Origin: Pseudomonas frederiksbergensis
GTDB taxonomy: Bacteria > Pseudomonadota > Gammaproteobacteria > Pseudomonadales > Pseudomonadaceae
Length of the DNA stretch: 64,000 bases
NCBI RefSeq assembly: GCF_003732275.1
Contig: NZ_MOBM01000019.1
Location: 1 to 64,000, forward strand
Direction: 5' to 3'
Positions 17,976 through 27,650 of the stretch are shown piece by piece. Both the position numbers and the translations under genes were made by a program. Within the stretch, counting starts at the first letter, position 1. The number at the start of each line of letters is the position of its first letter. Under the pieces are notes generated by a model. It made no database searches, was not told the origin of the DNA, and was given only the letters and a program-made list of their open reading frames with translations.

Positions 17976-19358
17976 TTAATTGATAATCACCGGCTCACTC
18001 AACTCTTCCAACGTCTTGCCCCGGGTCTCCATCCCGAACATCCACACTACCCCCGCCGCAATCGCAAAACACATCGCCCCCAGCGCAAACACTCCGCCCT
18101 GCCCGGTCATCGGGAATACCAGCCCGGTCACTAATGGCCCGAGCAACGACCCCACGCGGCCGATCGCTGACGCGAATCCCGAGCCCGTGGCGCGTGCCGA
18201 CGTCGGGTACAACTCAGGGGTGTAGGTGTAGAGCACCGCCCACATGCCGAACAGAAAGAACTGCATCAACAGCCCCGAGGTAATCAACAGACTGACGTTG
18301 CCGCCGAATACCGCACTCTGGCCGTAAAGAAACGCCATGACCCCGCCGCCGAGCATCGTCACGACGCACACTGGTTTACGCCCCCAACGCTCTACCAGCC
18401 AGGCAGCCATGAGGAAACCGGGAATCCCGCCGAGGGAAATCAGCACCGTGTAATACACCGACTGGGTCACGGCGAAACCCGATTGTTGCAGCAGCGCGCT
18501 GAGCCAGGACGTCAGGCCATAGAAACCCAGCAAGGCGAAGAACCACACGCTCCAGATCATCATCGTGCGCTGACGATATTGCGGCGACCAGATCTCCCGC
18601 AGCGCAGAGAAGAAAGTGCCCGGTTGACTCGCCACCCGGGGCAGGCGAATCGGGGCAGGCAAATCCGCACGGCCCAGTGAAGCCCGAACTCGATCTTCGA
18701 TGCCGCGCAAGACCTTATCCGCCACGTCATGATGCCCGGCCTGCTCCAGCCAGCGCGGTGACTCGGGAATGAAAAAACGAATCGCCAGGACGAACACCGC
18801 CGGCACCGCCAACACCAGAAAGATGTCGCGCCAGCCAATCACCGGCAACAGGAAGTACGACAGCACCCCCGCTGCGACGAAACCGAGCGGCCAAAAACCA
18901 TCCATCAACGCGATGTAACGCCCACGCCTCTTGGCCGGAATCAGCTCGGACAGCATCGACTGCGCAATCGGAAACTCCATGCCCATGCCGATCCCCAACA
19001 GGACTCGGAATAGCGTCAGCGTTTCGACGTTCTGCGCCGTGGAGCACAGGTAGCTGGCGATGCCCCACAGCACAATGCTCCACTGGAACACCGGTTTGCG
19101 TCCGAAGCGGTCGGCCAACATACCGGACAGCGATGCGCCCATGACCATGCCGAAGAAACTCGAACTGGCCAGCAATCCGGCCTGCGCCGTGCTCAGGCCG
19201 AACTCGGTTTTGATCGAGCCGAGCAGAAAGGTCATCATCGCCAAATCCATGGAGTCGAAGAAAAACGCCAGGGCAATGATGATGAAAATGATGCGGTGAT
19301 AACCGCTGACGGGCAGCCGTTCCAATCGTTCTGCCGCGCTGAAGCTTCGTGTTTCCAT
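17976..19358 (-). CDS. MFS transporter (metabolite:proton symporter type)
   Basis: 460 residues from the ATG at 19358 (METRSFSAAE). The frame stays open for another 267 codons upstream, but that part is antisense-like low-hydrophobicity sequence across a real gene. Twelve membrane helices; MFS signature DRFGRKPVFQWS near residue 77; RGRY and ESPRWL (about residue 215) motifs of the sugar/aromatic-acid porter group; a C-terminal PTSARATGSGFASAIGR motif near residue 382. Substrate not determinable. It is preceded on the same strand by an ArsR-type regulator 137 bp away. Confidence 0.85.
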   Translation of the reverse strand: METRSFSAAERLERLPVSGYHRIIFIIIALAFFFDSMDLAMMTFLLGSIKTEFGLSTAQAGLLASSSFFGMVMGASLSGMLADRFGRKPVFQWSIVLWGIASYLCSTAQNVETLTLFRVLLGIGMGMEFPIAQSMLSELIPAKRRGRYIALMDGFWPLGFVAAGVLSYFLLPVIGWRDIFLVLAVPAVFVLAIRFFIPESPRWLEQAGHHDVADKVLRGIEDRVRASLGRADLPAPIRLPRVASQPGTFFSALREIWSPQYRQRTMMIWSVWFFALLGFYGLTSWLSALLQQSGFAVTQSVYYTVLISLGGIPGFLMAAWLVERWGRKPVCVVTMLGGGVMAFLYGQSAVFGGNVSLLITSGLLMQFFLFGMWAVLYTYTPELYPTSARATGSGFASAIGRVGSLLGPLVTGLVFPMTGQGGVFALGAMCFAIAAGVVWMFGMETRGKTLEELSEPVIIN

Positions 19359-19495
19359 GCCATATTCCCCCAATCCTGAAAGTCCCCGGATCGAGTGTGC
19401 GCGATAGCGGTTGGGGATTATTGCTGGATGCGACCTGTCCACAGCTCTGAACGACGCCTGAAACCCAAGATCCCGGACGTCGTACCTCAATGGCT

Positions 19496-20230
19496 CTAAA
19501 GCGCCATTTCCAGTTCGGTTTCCTTGGCGAAACGATGGATTTCCCGTTGCCCCGCAGCGGTGATCAGTAACGCTCGCGAATCGTTGGGCAGGCTCAACCA
19601 GCCGGACTGCATGAACAGCTGCAACAATGCCGCGCCCAATGAGCCCCCCATGTGCGGGCGTCTTTCGCTCCAGTCCGGGCAAGCGCAGGCGACTCTGCTG
19701 TTGCGATGAGCCAGCGCCTGGATGAACACACCGCGTGTAGCCAATTGTGTGGCGCCCTTGTGAGTGATCATGACCCGTTGATCGAGTTGCTCGATCCAGC
19801 CCGCATCCAGCAGACGCTGGTAGAGATCGGCGGCCAGGGTGCCGCCTAGATGGTCGTCGCAGAGCCTGGCCCGTAGCAGTGACGAAGGCGCCGCCTGAGG
19901 TTTGGCGATAGGGCTGGTGCGTTTGAAAACCTCTGGAATGTCCCGAGGGGCGCTGGCCAGGGTCGCGCTGGCCAGCGCTTCTATCGCGGCGCCGACTTCG
20001 GGCGCGGCAAGCCGGAAAAACCGTTTGCGTCCACGGGTTTCGACTTTCAACAGACCTCCGGCGGACAAACGCCCTAAATGCGCACTGGCCGAAGATGGCG
20101 ACAGGCCAGCCAGCAACGCCAGCTCTTCGGTTTGCCGCGCCGAGCCGTCCATCAAGGCCCACATCATTGCGCTGCGCTTTGGGTCAGCCAGCAATGTGGC
20201 GATCTGGCTGATGCAAGGTGCATGTTCCAT
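19496..20230 (-). CDS. ArsR-type winged-helix transcriptional regulator
   Basis: 244 residues from the ATG at 20230, with AGGGAG upstream; the frame is open further but without a ribosome site. N-terminal winged helix at residues 1-85 (RSAMMWALMDGSARQTEELA, LAGLSPSSASAHLGRL). The long C-terminal region contains a few cysteines, including ACACPDWSERRPHMGG near residue 187, a motif seen in a widespread Pseudomonas ArsR/HTH group with a fused ligand-binding domain. It lies upstream of, and co-directional with, the MFS gene, which may be its target. Confidence 0.82.
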   Translation of the reverse strand: MEHAPCISQIATLLADPKRSAMMWALMDGSARQTEELALLAGLSPSSASAHLGRLSAGGLLKVETRGRKRFFRLAAPEVGAAIEALASATLASAPRDIPEVFKRTSPIAKPQAAPSSLLRARLCDDHLGGTLAADLYQRLLDAGWIEQLDQRVMITHKGATQLATRGVFIQALAHRNSRVACACPDWSERRPHMGGSLGAALLQLFMQSGWLSLPNDSRALLITAAGQREIHRFAKETELEMAL

Positions 20231-20545
20231 GTATTCACTCCCTGTTGAATCGTTTCGTCTACTGCTCAGAGACATCTTGACCAGTAATGTGTCGTCGGCC
20301 AAGACGCGAAAACCGCCATAAACCGGCAAAGCCACCCACTCACCCAAGCCACTGCTTCGCGGGTGCAACGAAGGTCCGGTGATGACCATCGGGTCTGACC
20401 GAATCGAACCTGAACTCGCCATTGCGAGGTCGACGGTGCGTACATGAGGCGAGCGCTAGTATAAGCGGGATAACCGCCGGTTCCTGCCCTCGGGGATCCA
20501 TTGGTGGTGATAGTTCCTGACAGAAATTTCGCTATTTGCCTGCGA
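20231..20545. other. 315-bp region without a supported gene
   Basis: No credible coding sequence. The reading frame of the ArsR gene stays open upstream to about 20422 and its translation is not low-complexity, so a decayed gene end is possible, but I recognise no family. It probably holds the ArsR-gene promoter. Confidence 0.4.
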
Positions 20546-21475
20546 CTAATGATCGACATCCGATTTCGTCGGAAATTGACTGCTTATGCGAGCGCATCGG
20601 CTGGCAAGCATTTCCCGCAAAAGGTTCACCGGCTTACTCAATTGTGCGCGATGGGCGCACAGCAAATTCAGCGGTGCGCGCTCACAGAGCAGCTCCGGCA
20701 TCAGCACTTTCAACCGACCGGCCAGCACATCGGCGGCGACATCGAGCCAGGACTTATACGCAATCCCCGCTCCCGCTACGGCCCACAGACGCACAACATC
20801 GGCGTCGTCACTGAAGCGATCGCCACTGACTGTCAGGCTTACTTCGCGTTTGCCATCGTAGAAACTCCAGTGATCGTGAACCCGGCCGCCGAGCATGAAC
20901 AACAGGCAATTGTGCTGAGCCAGTTGCTCCAGATGCCGAGGTTCGCCATTCCTGGCCAGGTAACCCGGCGCCGCACAGAGCACGCGACGGTTCTGCGGGG
21001 CGATGGGCAACGCCACCAGGCTCGAGTCTTCCGGCTCGCCATAACGCAGGGCGATGTCTACCGGTTGGCGGAACAGGTCGGCAATGCGGTCGCCCAACAG
21101 CAACCGAACCGTGAGTTTCGGATGCTCGCGCTGAAACTCGTCGAGCCAGGGCAACAGCAAGTTGCGACCGAAATCCGACGGAGCCGACAGCTGCAAAATC
21201 CCGCTGACCTGATCCTGCCCGCTGGCCAGCAGGCGGCGGCCCTCATCAAGATTGCTCAAGGCTGCCCGGGCGTATTCCAGAAAGCCCTCGCCTTCAGCGG
21301 TCAGGCGCAGGCTACGGGTAGAACGGGTGAGCAAGCGCGCGCCGAGTTGCTGTTCGATACGCTTCAACGCCGCGCTGGCCACTGCCGCCGACATATCCAT
21401 CCCCCGCGCCGCCGCCGACAGACTGCCCAGGTCCGCGGCTCGAACGAACAGCTGCAAGTCATCGAAACGCAACAT
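20546..21475 (-). CDS. LysR-family transcriptional regulator
   Basis: 309 residues. N-terminal winged HTH at about residues 1-60 (LRFDDLQLFVRAADLGSLSAAAR), then a substrate-binding domain. It belongs to the large CrgA/AaeR-like subgroup that often sits divergent to a quinone oxidoreductase. Here the divergent gene is a zinc-free MDR oxidoreductase 118 bp away, the probable target. Inducer unknown. Confidence 0.9.
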   Translation of the reverse strand: MLRFDDLQLFVRAADLGSLSAAARGMDMSAAVASAALKRIEQQLGARLLTRSTRSLRLTAEGEGFLEYARAALSNLDEGRRLLASGQDQVSGILQLSAPSDFGRNLLLPWLDEFQREHPKLTVRLLLGDRIADLFRQPVDIALRYGEPEDSSLVALPIAPQNRRVLCAAPGYLARNGEPRHLEQLAQHNCLLFMLGGRVHDHWSFYDGKREVSLTVSGDRFSDDADVVRLWAVAGAGIAYKSWLDVAADVLAGRLKVLMPELLCERAPLNLLCAHRAQLSKPVNLLREMLASRCARISSQFPTKSDVDH

Positions 21476-21593
21476 CGTCAGCCCCGATTATCAAAAAAAT
21501 ATTGAAAGAGACTGCTCTTTTAGCGGGTTTTATCTTGCCGGGAAATAACCAATCATCTGTCCCATCGAAATCATTCCCTCTCAGGAACCCACC

Positions 21594-22607
21594 ATGAAAG
21601 CCATTGCCTACTACGCCTCGCTGCCCATCAGCGACGAAAAAGCCCTGCAAGACATCGAACTGCCAGAACCAGTCGCCGGCCCGCGTGACCTGTTGGTGGA
21701 GGTCAAAGCCATCTCGGTCAACCCGGTGGACACCAAGGTTCGCCAGAACGTCCAGCCTGAAGGTGGCGCGGCAAAAGTGCTGGGCTGGGACGTGGCTGGT
21801 GTGGTCAAGGCCGTAGGCAGCGAAGTGACCTTGTTCAAGACTGGCGACAAAGTGTTCTACGCCGGCTCCATCGCCCGTGCCGGCGGCAACAGCGAGTTGC
21901 ATGTGGTGGATGAGCGAATCGTCGGCCACATGCCGAAAACCCTCGGTTTCGCCGAAGCCGCCGCCCTGCCGCTGACCGCCATTACCGCGTGGGAATTGCT
22001 GTTCGAACGCCTGCAAGTGCGCGAAGGCAAAACCGATGAGGGCCAGAGCCTGCTGATTGTCGGTGCTGCAGGGGGCGTCGGTTCAATCCTCACGCAATTG
22101 GCCAGCCAGCTCACCGGGCTGAAGGTCATCGGCACCGCTTCCCGTGCCCAGACCCAGAGCTGGGTGCGTGACCTGGGCGCCGATCAGGTAATCGATCATC
22201 GTCAGCCACTGAGTGAAGAACTCAAACGTGCGGGGTTCGAGCAGGTGACCCACGTCGCCAGCCTGACCCAGACCGATCAACACCTGGATCAATTGGTGGA
22301 GGCATTGGCGCCGCAAGGCAAACTGGCGCTGATCGATGATCCGAAGTCGCTGGACGTGACCAAACTCAAGCGCAAGAGCCTGTCACTGCACTGGGAATTC
22401 ATGTACACCCGCTCGCTGTTCGAAACCGCAGACATGATCGAGCAGCACAAACTGCTCAACCGCGTCGCCGGGCTGATCGATGCGGGCACGCTGAAAACCA
22501 CGGTCGGCGAGCACTTCGGGGTCATCAACGCGGCTAACTTGCGGCGTGCCCATGAGCTGTTGGAGAGCGGCAAGTCCAAGGGCAAGATTGTGCTTGAAGG
22601 GTTCTAA
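21594..22607 (+). CDS. Zinc-binding-alcohol-dehydrogenase-family protein / quinone oxidoreductase
   Basis: 337 residues, medium-chain dehydrogenase/reductase. N-terminal GroES-like domain with SVNPVDTKVR near residue 39 and a nucleotide-binding domain with VGAAGGVGSI near residue 159. The catalytic and structural zinc cysteines of true alcohol dehydrogenases are absent, so an NADPH quinone or enone reductase is likelier than an alcohol dehydrogenase. It is divergent from the LysR gene. A double hairpin repeat follows the stop. Confidence 0.88.
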   Translation: MKAIAYYASLPISDEKALQDIELPEPVAGPRDLLVEVKAISVNPVDTKVRQNVQPEGGAAKVLGWDVAGVVKAVGSEVTLFKTGDKVFYAGSIARAGGNSELHVVDERIVGHMPKTLGFAEAAALPLTAITAWELLFERLQVREGKTDEGQSLLIVGAAGGVGSILTQLASQLTGLKVIGTASRAQTQSWVRDLGADQVIDHRQPLSEELKRAGFEQVTHVASLTQTDQHLDQLVEALAPQGKLALIDDPKSLDVTKLKRKSLSLHWEFMYTRSLFETADMIEQHKLLNRVAGLIDAGTLKTTVGEHFGVINAANLRRAHELLESGKSKGKIVLEGF

Positions 22608-22618
22608 AGAACAACCTT

Positions 22619-22702
22619 CGTAGGAGCTGCCGAAGGCTGCGATCTTTTGATCTTGTGTTTTAAAAGCAAAATCAAAAGATCGCAGCCTTCGGCAGCTCCT
22701 AC
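22619..22702. repeat. AAAGATCGCAG hairpin repeat, reversed arrangement
   Basis: GTAGGAGCTGCCGAAGGCTG...GATCTTTTGATC and its complement as inverted arms of about 30 bp with an inner AT-rich loop. The order of the arms is opposite to that at 14390 and 17756. Confidence 0.85.
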
Positions 22703-22870
22703 AGGGTACGACCGAAAAATCCGGGATATACGTCGATCCCTGTTGCCGTCAGTCAGAGAATTGACCGTTGTCACAATTGCGATCGTATTCAGGTCTACAA
22801 TCGAAAACTCTGCGAACAATCATTTACGTGATGTCTTTTACGAGACGTCTTTTACGAAAGGAGCTCAGCA

Positions 22871-23041
22871 ATGAAGATCCTGATAAAAGAAGTGGCAACA
22901 TCCCGCTGGCAGGTCCGCCTGGATCAACACGCCGTGACGTTCCGCAGTGAGGCCGAAGCCCTGGCCTTCACTAAAACGCTTGAAGCGCGCTTGCATGCGC
23001 CCCATCAGTTTCCCGACCGTCAGCAGCGTGCTGCTGGCTGA
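22871..23041 (+). CDS. Small 56-residue protein of unknown function
   Basis: A short ORF with an excellent ribosome site (AAAGGAGCTC, 6 bp before ATG). The product is MKILIKEVATSRWQVRLDQH followed by a helical, charged stretch with EAEALAFTKTLEARL. It is soluble and mildly basic, has no signal peptide, and looks like a compact beta-alpha fold. A TTGACC sits about 100 bp upstream and two near-identical CGTGATGTCTTTTACGA/CGAGACGTCTTTTACGA copies lie just before the ribosome site (22829-22859). No function assigned. It ends 10 bp before the convergent Bcr/CflA stop. Confidence 0.65.
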   Translation: MKILIKEVATSRWQVRLDQHAVTFRSEAEALAFTKTLEARLHAPHQFPDRQQRAAG

Positions 23042-23050
23042 GTCCCATCC

Positions 23051-24247
23051 TCAGACCTGGGCTTGCGTCAGCGCCCGGGCATTTTGCAAACGTCGGGTGA
23101 GCGTCGCCGCGCTCACCACCAGAATCCCGCACAGGCTGATGACCATGGCCATCGGCATGGCGCTGCCATCATGTAAAACACCCACCAATGCTGCGGCCCC
23201 GGCGGCGACGCTGAACTGCAGGCAACCGAGCATCGCCGAGGCACTGCCCGCCCGCGCGCCCTGACCGTTCATGGCGCAGGCCGAGGCGTTGGGCACAATA
23301 CAACCCAGGCTGGCGATGCAGAGGAAGAGCGGAATCAGCAACGGCCACAACTGCGCGGTATGCAACGCGCTGACCGCCAACAGGGCCAGACCACCCGCCA
23401 GATAGAGCCAGACGGTACGCGCCAGTAAAAAAGCCGGACCGCGCTTGGCCAGCATCCGGGCATTTACCTGGGCCACCAGAATGAAACCCGCCGCGTTAAT
23501 GCCGAACAGCCAGCCGAAATGCTCGGCCGGCACGCCATAGAGTTTGATGAAGACGAACGGTGAACCGGCGATGTAGGCAAACATCCCGGCGATGGCGACA
23601 CCACCGGTCAGGGCATGGCCGAGGAATATCGGATCCGCCAACAACCGACCGTACTGACGCAGTGCGCCCGACAACGGTTGGCGCGGCACATGGGCCGGCA
23701 GACTTTCCGGCAGCCCGAGGGCCACTGCCAGCCCTGCCAATGCACTGAAACCGGTCAGCACGAGAAAGATCGATTGCCAGCCAGTCGTGTTGACCAGCAA
23801 CCCGCCCAGCATCGGCGCAAGAATCGGCGCCAGGCCCATCACCAGCATCAATTGCGAAAAGACCTTCGCCGAACCCACCGCATCGCATTTATCGCTGACC
23901 ACCGCCCGCGAAATCACCATGCCCGCGCAACCGCCCAGCGCCTGGACGAAACGTGCGCCAATCAGCCACTCCAGAGTCGGCGCATAAGCACAGGCCAATG
24001 AAGCGACGGTGAACAAGCCGACACCTGTCAGCAAGGGAATCCGTCGCCCGAAGCGATCAGCCACCGGGCCGTATGCCAGTTGGCCAATGGACAGGCCAAG
24101 GAAATAGGCCGCCAGGGTCAGTTGAACGTGTTTTTCGTCGGTGCCGAAAGCGAGCGCCATCGCCGGGAATGCCGGCAAATAGAAATCGATCGCCAGCGGA
24201 CCGAAAGCGCTCAAGGCGCCGAGAATCATGATTGTGCGGAAGTTCAT
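23051..24247 (-). CDS. Bcr/CflA-family multidrug efflux MFS transporter
   Basis: 398 residues, twelve predicted membrane helices. DHA1 drug:proton antiporter features: DFYLPAFPAM near residue 21, GPVADRFGRRIPLL near residue 60 and RFVQALGGCAGMVISRAVV near residue 97. This fits the Bcr/CflA branch (bicyclomycin, chloramphenicol and sulfonamide resistance, or cysteine export). No regulator adjacent. Confidence 0.9.
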   Translation of the reverse strand: MNFRTIMILGALSAFGPLAIDFYLPAFPAMALAFGTDEKHVQLTLAAYFLGLSIGQLAYGPVADRFGRRIPLLTGVGLFTVASLACAYAPTLEWLIGARFVQALGGCAGMVISRAVVSDKCDAVGSAKVFSQLMLVMGLAPILAPMLGGLLVNTTGWQSIFLVLTGFSALAGLAVALGLPESLPAHVPRQPLSGALRQYGRLLADPIFLGHALTGGVAIAGMFAYIAGSPFVFIKLYGVPAEHFGWLFGINAAGFILVAQVNARMLAKRGPAFLLARTVWLYLAGGLALLAVSALHTAQLWPLLIPLFLCIASLGCIVPNASACAMNGQGARAGSASAMLGCLQFSVAAGAAALVGVLHDGSAMPMAMVISLCGILVVSAATLTRRLQNARALTQAQV

Positions 24248-24354
24248 CAGGCGTCCAGGTTAGGCATGCAGGTTGGCCATGGATCGGCAGGCCAACAGTC
24301 TAGCCGGGCGTGGACGCCTTGAACATTCCGTTAGGTCGCTAACTATTAAAAAAC

Positions 24355-24552
24355 TCAGGCCAGTTTGACGCCATAACCCTCTTCGCTGATCGCGGCGATC
24401 ACCTGATCGGCCGTCAGCGCACTTTCAACGCCGACTTCTTTTGCCGCCAGATCAATGCGCACGCTAGCCGCGGGATCCTTGGCTTGCAGCGCCTGAGTGA
24501 TGGCCTTGACGCAATGACCGCAGGACATACCTTCAACATTGAACACTTGCAT
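24355..24552 (-). CDS. copZ: Copper chaperone CopZ (heavy-metal-associated domain)
   Basis: 65 residues, a single HMA domain with the Cu(I)-binding pair C11 and C14 in GMSCGHC. It ferries Cu(I) in the cytoplasm to the CopA ATPase or to CueR. The ATG has an AGGAG-like site (GGAGACGTCCC). A CueR-type operator lies about 50 bp upstream, facing this gene. Part of the copper module with copA and cueR on the other strand. Confidence 0.93.
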   Translation of the reverse strand: MQVFNVEGMSCGHCVKAITQALQAKDPAASVRIDLAAKEVGVESALTADQVIAAISEEGYGVKLA

Positions 24553-24600
24553 GGGACGTCTCCTTAATGGGGCCCTTCAATAGGGTTGAGGGCAGTCTCG

Positions 24601-24625
24601 AGCTTGCCACTATGGCAAGGTCAAG
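24601..24625 (-). promoter_or_regulatory. CueR operator/promoter of copZ
   Basis: On the minus strand: TTGACC (-35, 24619-24624) followed by a CCTTGCC-N5-GGCAAG dyad within a long spacer, the classic CueR-activated promoter. It agrees closely with the second copy upstream of copA. Confidence 0.8.
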
Positions 24626-24711
24626 TTCTGAAGCAAGCTGCCGGGCTGGCAATCGGCGCCGTGCTCGGCCAAGCTGCGTCCATCTATGACTCGACATCAG
24701 GAGATTCAGCC

Positions 24712-25095
24712 ATGCGCTGGTCAGCTCTCAGCCTGTTTGGCTTCCTCAGCCTATTTGCCGCGACACCTTCGGTTCTAGCCGCCGGGGAGGACTACGGCGT
24801 GCTGATCATTTCCCGCGAGCGTCTGGAAGTGTCGACTTCCTGCGAGATCGGCGTGTACATCCAGGATCAGTTATCGGCGCGACTGTTTCAGGAACAGAGC
24901 ACCTCGTTCAACCTGCCACCGGGTAATGTGTCCCTGCGCCTCAAACTGCTGCCGGGCCAGGCGCCGGGTTGCAACCCGGGCATGCTCGCGCCGGGTTCGC
25001 AGAACATCACGCTCAAGGCCGGGGACGTGTTGAAGTTCCGGATTGCGATGGCGCAGGAAGGGATGTACCTCAAGCCTGCCGCCCTCGAATATTGA
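24712..25095 (+). CDS. Secreted hypothetical protein in the copper locus
   Basis: 127 residues from the ATG at 24712 (AGGAG 8 bp upstream). A signal peptide of about 23 residues (cut after VLAA, before GEDYG) precedes a beta-rich domain. Two cysteines (in STSCEIGVY and GCNPGML) could form a periplasmic disulfide. I recognise no functional family. It lies between copZ and copA, but a hairpin repeat and a CueR operator separate it from copA, so it may be only a neighbour. Confidence 0.72.
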   Translation: MRWSALSLFGFLSLFAATPSVLAAGEDYGVLIISRERLEVSTSCEIGVYIQDQLSARLFQEQSTSFNLPPGNVSLRLKLLPGQAPGCNPGMLAPGSQNITLKAGDVLKFRIAMAQEGMYLKPAALEY

Positions 25096-25103
25096 GTCGC
25101 CTG

Positions 25104-25180
25104 TAAAAGATCGCAGCCTTCGGCAGCTCCTACATGGACCGCGTGATCCTGTAGGAGCTGCCGCAGGCTGCGATCTTTTG
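25104..25180. repeat. AAAGATCGCAG hairpin repeat
   Basis: Inverted arms (AAAAGATCGCAGCCTTCGGC and GCCGCAGGCTGCGATCTTTT) with a 20-bp loop, ending in TTTTGATC. It lies directly after the secreted protein gene and probably terminates it before the copA promoter. Confidence 0.85.
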
Positions 25181-25195
25181 ATCTGAGACATGGCG

Positions 25196-25227
25196 CTTGA
25201 CCTTGCCCGCATGGCAAGGTTGATCCT
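25196..25227 (+). promoter_or_regulatory. CueR operator/promoter of copA-cueR
   Basis: CTTGACCTTGCC-CGCAT-GGCAAGG: a -35 TTGACC (25197-25202), a 19-bp spacer with the CCTTGCC/GGCAAGG dyad, and a -10-like GATCCT (25222-25227). This is the standard CueR-dependent architecture. It lies 30 bp upstream of the copA start. Confidence 0.85.
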
Positions 25228-25256
25228 GTAGGTAATTTCTACAGGGAGCGTGACCG

Positions 25257-27650
25257 ATGTCCGAATCCACCACCTTCGATCTGCCGATTGCCGGCATGAC
25301 CTGCGCCAGTTGCGCCGGGCGTGTCGAGCGTGCCTTGAGCAAAGTCATCGGCGCTACGGCCGTCAGCGTCAACCTGGCCACCGAACAGGCCCGGGTTCAA
25401 GCACCCAGCGACAGCCTGCCGGCGTTGATGGACGCAGTGCAGCAGGCCGGTTACAGCGTGCCGCAGCAGACCCTGGAATTGAGCATCGACGGCATGACCT
25501 GCGCGTCCTGCGTCGGCCGCGTCGAACGGGCGCTGGCCAAGGTGCCGGGGGTCAAAAGTGTCAGCGTCAACCTGGCCAACGAACGTGCGCACCTCGAACT
25601 GCTCGGCCAGGTCGACCCGCAAACCCTGATCGGCGCCGTGACCAAGGCCGGTTACTCCGCCAGCGTCTGGGAAGTCGAACACCCGCAAACAGACAATCAA
25701 CAACAACGATTGCACCGCGAACGCTGGGCTTTGCTGGCGGCCATCGCCCTGGCCTTGCCGCTGGTGCTGCCGATGGTGCTGCAACCTTTCGGCGTGCATT
25801 GGATGCTCCCGGCGTGGGTGCAGTTCGCGTTGGCGACGCCGGTGCAGTTCATCTTCGGCGCACGCTTTTATGTCGCTGCATGGAAAGCCGTGCGCGCCGG
25901 TGCCGGCAACATGGATTTACTGGTAGCCCTGGGCACCAGCGCCGGCTACGGCTTGAGCGTTTACGAATGGGCCACCGCTGCCGGTCGCATGCCGCATCTG
26001 TATTTCGAAGCCTCGGCGGTGGTGATCGCCTTGGTGTTGCTGGGCAAATACCTGGAAAGCCGCGCCAAGCGCCAGACCGCCAGCGCCATCCGCGCCCTTG
26101 AAGCCTTGCGTCCGGAGCGAGCCATTCAGGTGATCGATGGTCGCGAGCAAGACGTTGCGATCAGCGCTTTGCGCCTCAATGATCTGGTCATGGTCAAACC
26201 CGGTGAACGCTTCCCGGTGGATGGCGAAGTGGTGGAAGGCCTGAGCCACGCGGATGAAGCACTGATCAGCGGCGAGAGCCTGCCGGTGCCAAAACAACCG
26301 GGTGACAAGGTCACCGGCGGCGCGATCAATGCCGAAGGTCGGCTGCTGGTTCGGACCTTGGCGCTCGGTGCAGAAACCGTGCTGGCGCGGATCATCCGCC
26401 TGGTGGAAGACGCGCAGGCGGCAAAAGCACCGATCCAGAAACTGGTGGATAAAGTCAGCCAGGTGTTCGTGCCGGCAGTGCTGCTGATCGCGCTAGTGAC
26501 CTTGATCGGTTGGTGGCTGTACGGCGCGCCACTGGAAACGGCGTTGATCAATGCGGTCGCAGTGTTGGTGATCGCCTGTCCTTGTGCTCTCGGGCTGGCC
26601 ACGCCGACGGCAATCATGGCCGGCACCGGTGTGGCGGCGCGCTACGGGATTCTGATCAAGGACGCCGAAGCTTTGGAGCGTGCCCATGAAGTCAGCGCCG
26701 TGGTGTTCGACAAGACCGGCACGCTGACTTCGGGCACGCCGCGCATCGCGCATCTGAGTGCCATCGAGGGTGATGAACCTGCCCTGCTGCAAATGGCTGG
26801 TGCGCTGCAACGTGGTAGTGAACACCCGCTGGCCAAGGCTGTGCTGGATGCCTGCACCGAGCGCGGCTTGACCGTGGCTGATGTCAACGACAGTCAATCG
26901 CTGACCGGGCGCGGCATTGCCGGCAATCTCGATGGTCGGCGATTGGCGTTGGGCAATCGGCGTCTGCTGGAGGAAAGCGGACTGAGCGCAGGGCCATTGG
27001 CCGACTCCGCAACCGCCTGGGAAACCGAAGGCCGGACCCTGTCCTGGCTAATTGAACAAAGCCCTGAACCGCGAGTGCTCGGCCTGTTCGCCTTCGGTGA
27101 CACGCTCAAACCCGGCGCCTTGCAAGCGGTGCAACAGCTGAATGCACGGAACATCAGCAGCCACCTGCTGACCGGCGATAACCGCGGCAGCGCCAAGGTG
27201 GTCGCCGAGGCGCTGGGCATCAGCGATGTCCACGCCGAAGTATTGCCGGCGGACAAAGCCGCCACCGTCGCCGCACTGAAAAAAACCGGCGTGGTGGCAA
27301 TGGTCGGCGATGGCATCAACGACGCACCGGCCCTTGCCGCGGCAGACATCGGCATCGCCATGGGTGGCGGCACCGACGTCGCCATGCACGCTGCCGGGAT
27401 CACCTTGATGCGCGGCGATCCACGGCTGGTGCCGGCGGCGCTGGAGATCAGCCGCAAGACCTACGCGAAGATTCGCCAAAACCTGTTCTGGGCCTTCGTC
27501 TATAACCTGATCGGCCTGCCACTGGCGGCGTTCGGCTTTCTCAACCCGGTGCTGGCCGGCGCGGCCATGGCGTTGTCGAGCGTCAGCGTGGTGAGCAATG
27601 CGTTACTGTTGAAAACCTGGAAACCCAAAGACCTGGAGGACAACCGATGA
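25257..27650 (+). CDS. copA: Copper-exporting P1B-type ATPase CopA
   Basis: 797 residues. Two N-terminal HMA domains with CxxC pairs C16/C19 and C82/C85 (both GMTCASC), membrane segments from about residue 157, the CPC ion motif at 441-443, phosphorylation aspartate D485 in DKTGTLTSG, and the hinge [10 protein letters not shown] near residue 680. Exports Cu(I) from cytoplasm to periplasm. It starts 30 bp after a CueR operator and overlaps cueR by 4 bp (ATGA), so sensor and pump are translated together. Confidence 0.96.
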   Translation: MSESTTFDLPIAGMTCASCAGRVERALSKVIGATAVSVNLATEQARVQAPSDSLPALMDAVQQAGYSVPQQTLELSIDGMTCASCVGRVERALAKVPGVKSVSVNLANERAHLELLGQVDPQTLIGAVTKAGYSASVWEVEHPQTDNQQQRLHRERWALLAAIALALPLVLPMVLQPFGVHWMLPAWVQFALATPVQFIFGARFYVAAWKAVRAGAGNMDLLVALGTSAGYGLSVYEWATAAGRMPHLYFEASAVVIALVLLGKYLESRAKRQTASAIRALEALRPERAIQVIDGREQDVAISALRLNDLVMVKPGERFPVDGEVVEGLSHADEALISGESLPVPKQPGDKVTGGAINAEGRLLVRTLALGAETVLARIIRLVEDAQAAKAPIQKLVDKVSQVFVPAVLLIALVTLIGWWLYGAPLETALINAVAVLVIACPCALGLATPTAIMAGTGVAARYGILIKDAEALERAHEVSAVVFDKTGTLTSGTPRIAHLSAIEGDEPALLQMAGALQRGSEHPLAKAVLDACTERGLTVADVNDSQSLTGRGIAGNLDGRRLALGNRRLLEESGLSAGPLADSATAWETEGRTLSWLIEQSPEPRVLGLFAFGDTLKPGALQAVQQLNARNISSHLLTGDNRGSAKVVAEALGISDVHAEVLPADKAATVAALKKTGVVAMVGDGINDAPALAAADIGIAMGGGTDVAMHAAGITLMRGDPRLVPAALEISRKTYAKIRQNLFWAFVYNLIGLPLAAFGFLNPVLAGAAMALSSVSVVSNALLLKTWKPKDLEDNR

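Noticed and set aside
19359..20162. 267-codon in-frame extension upstream of the MFS gene
   Set aside because: It is antisense-like, runs across the ArsR gene in another frame, and shows no membrane or domain signal; METRSF at 19358 is the natural start.
20231..20422. Open frame continuing upstream of the ArsR gene
   Set aside because: Looks more protein-like than average, but no family was recognised and the ribosome site favours the ATG at 20230.
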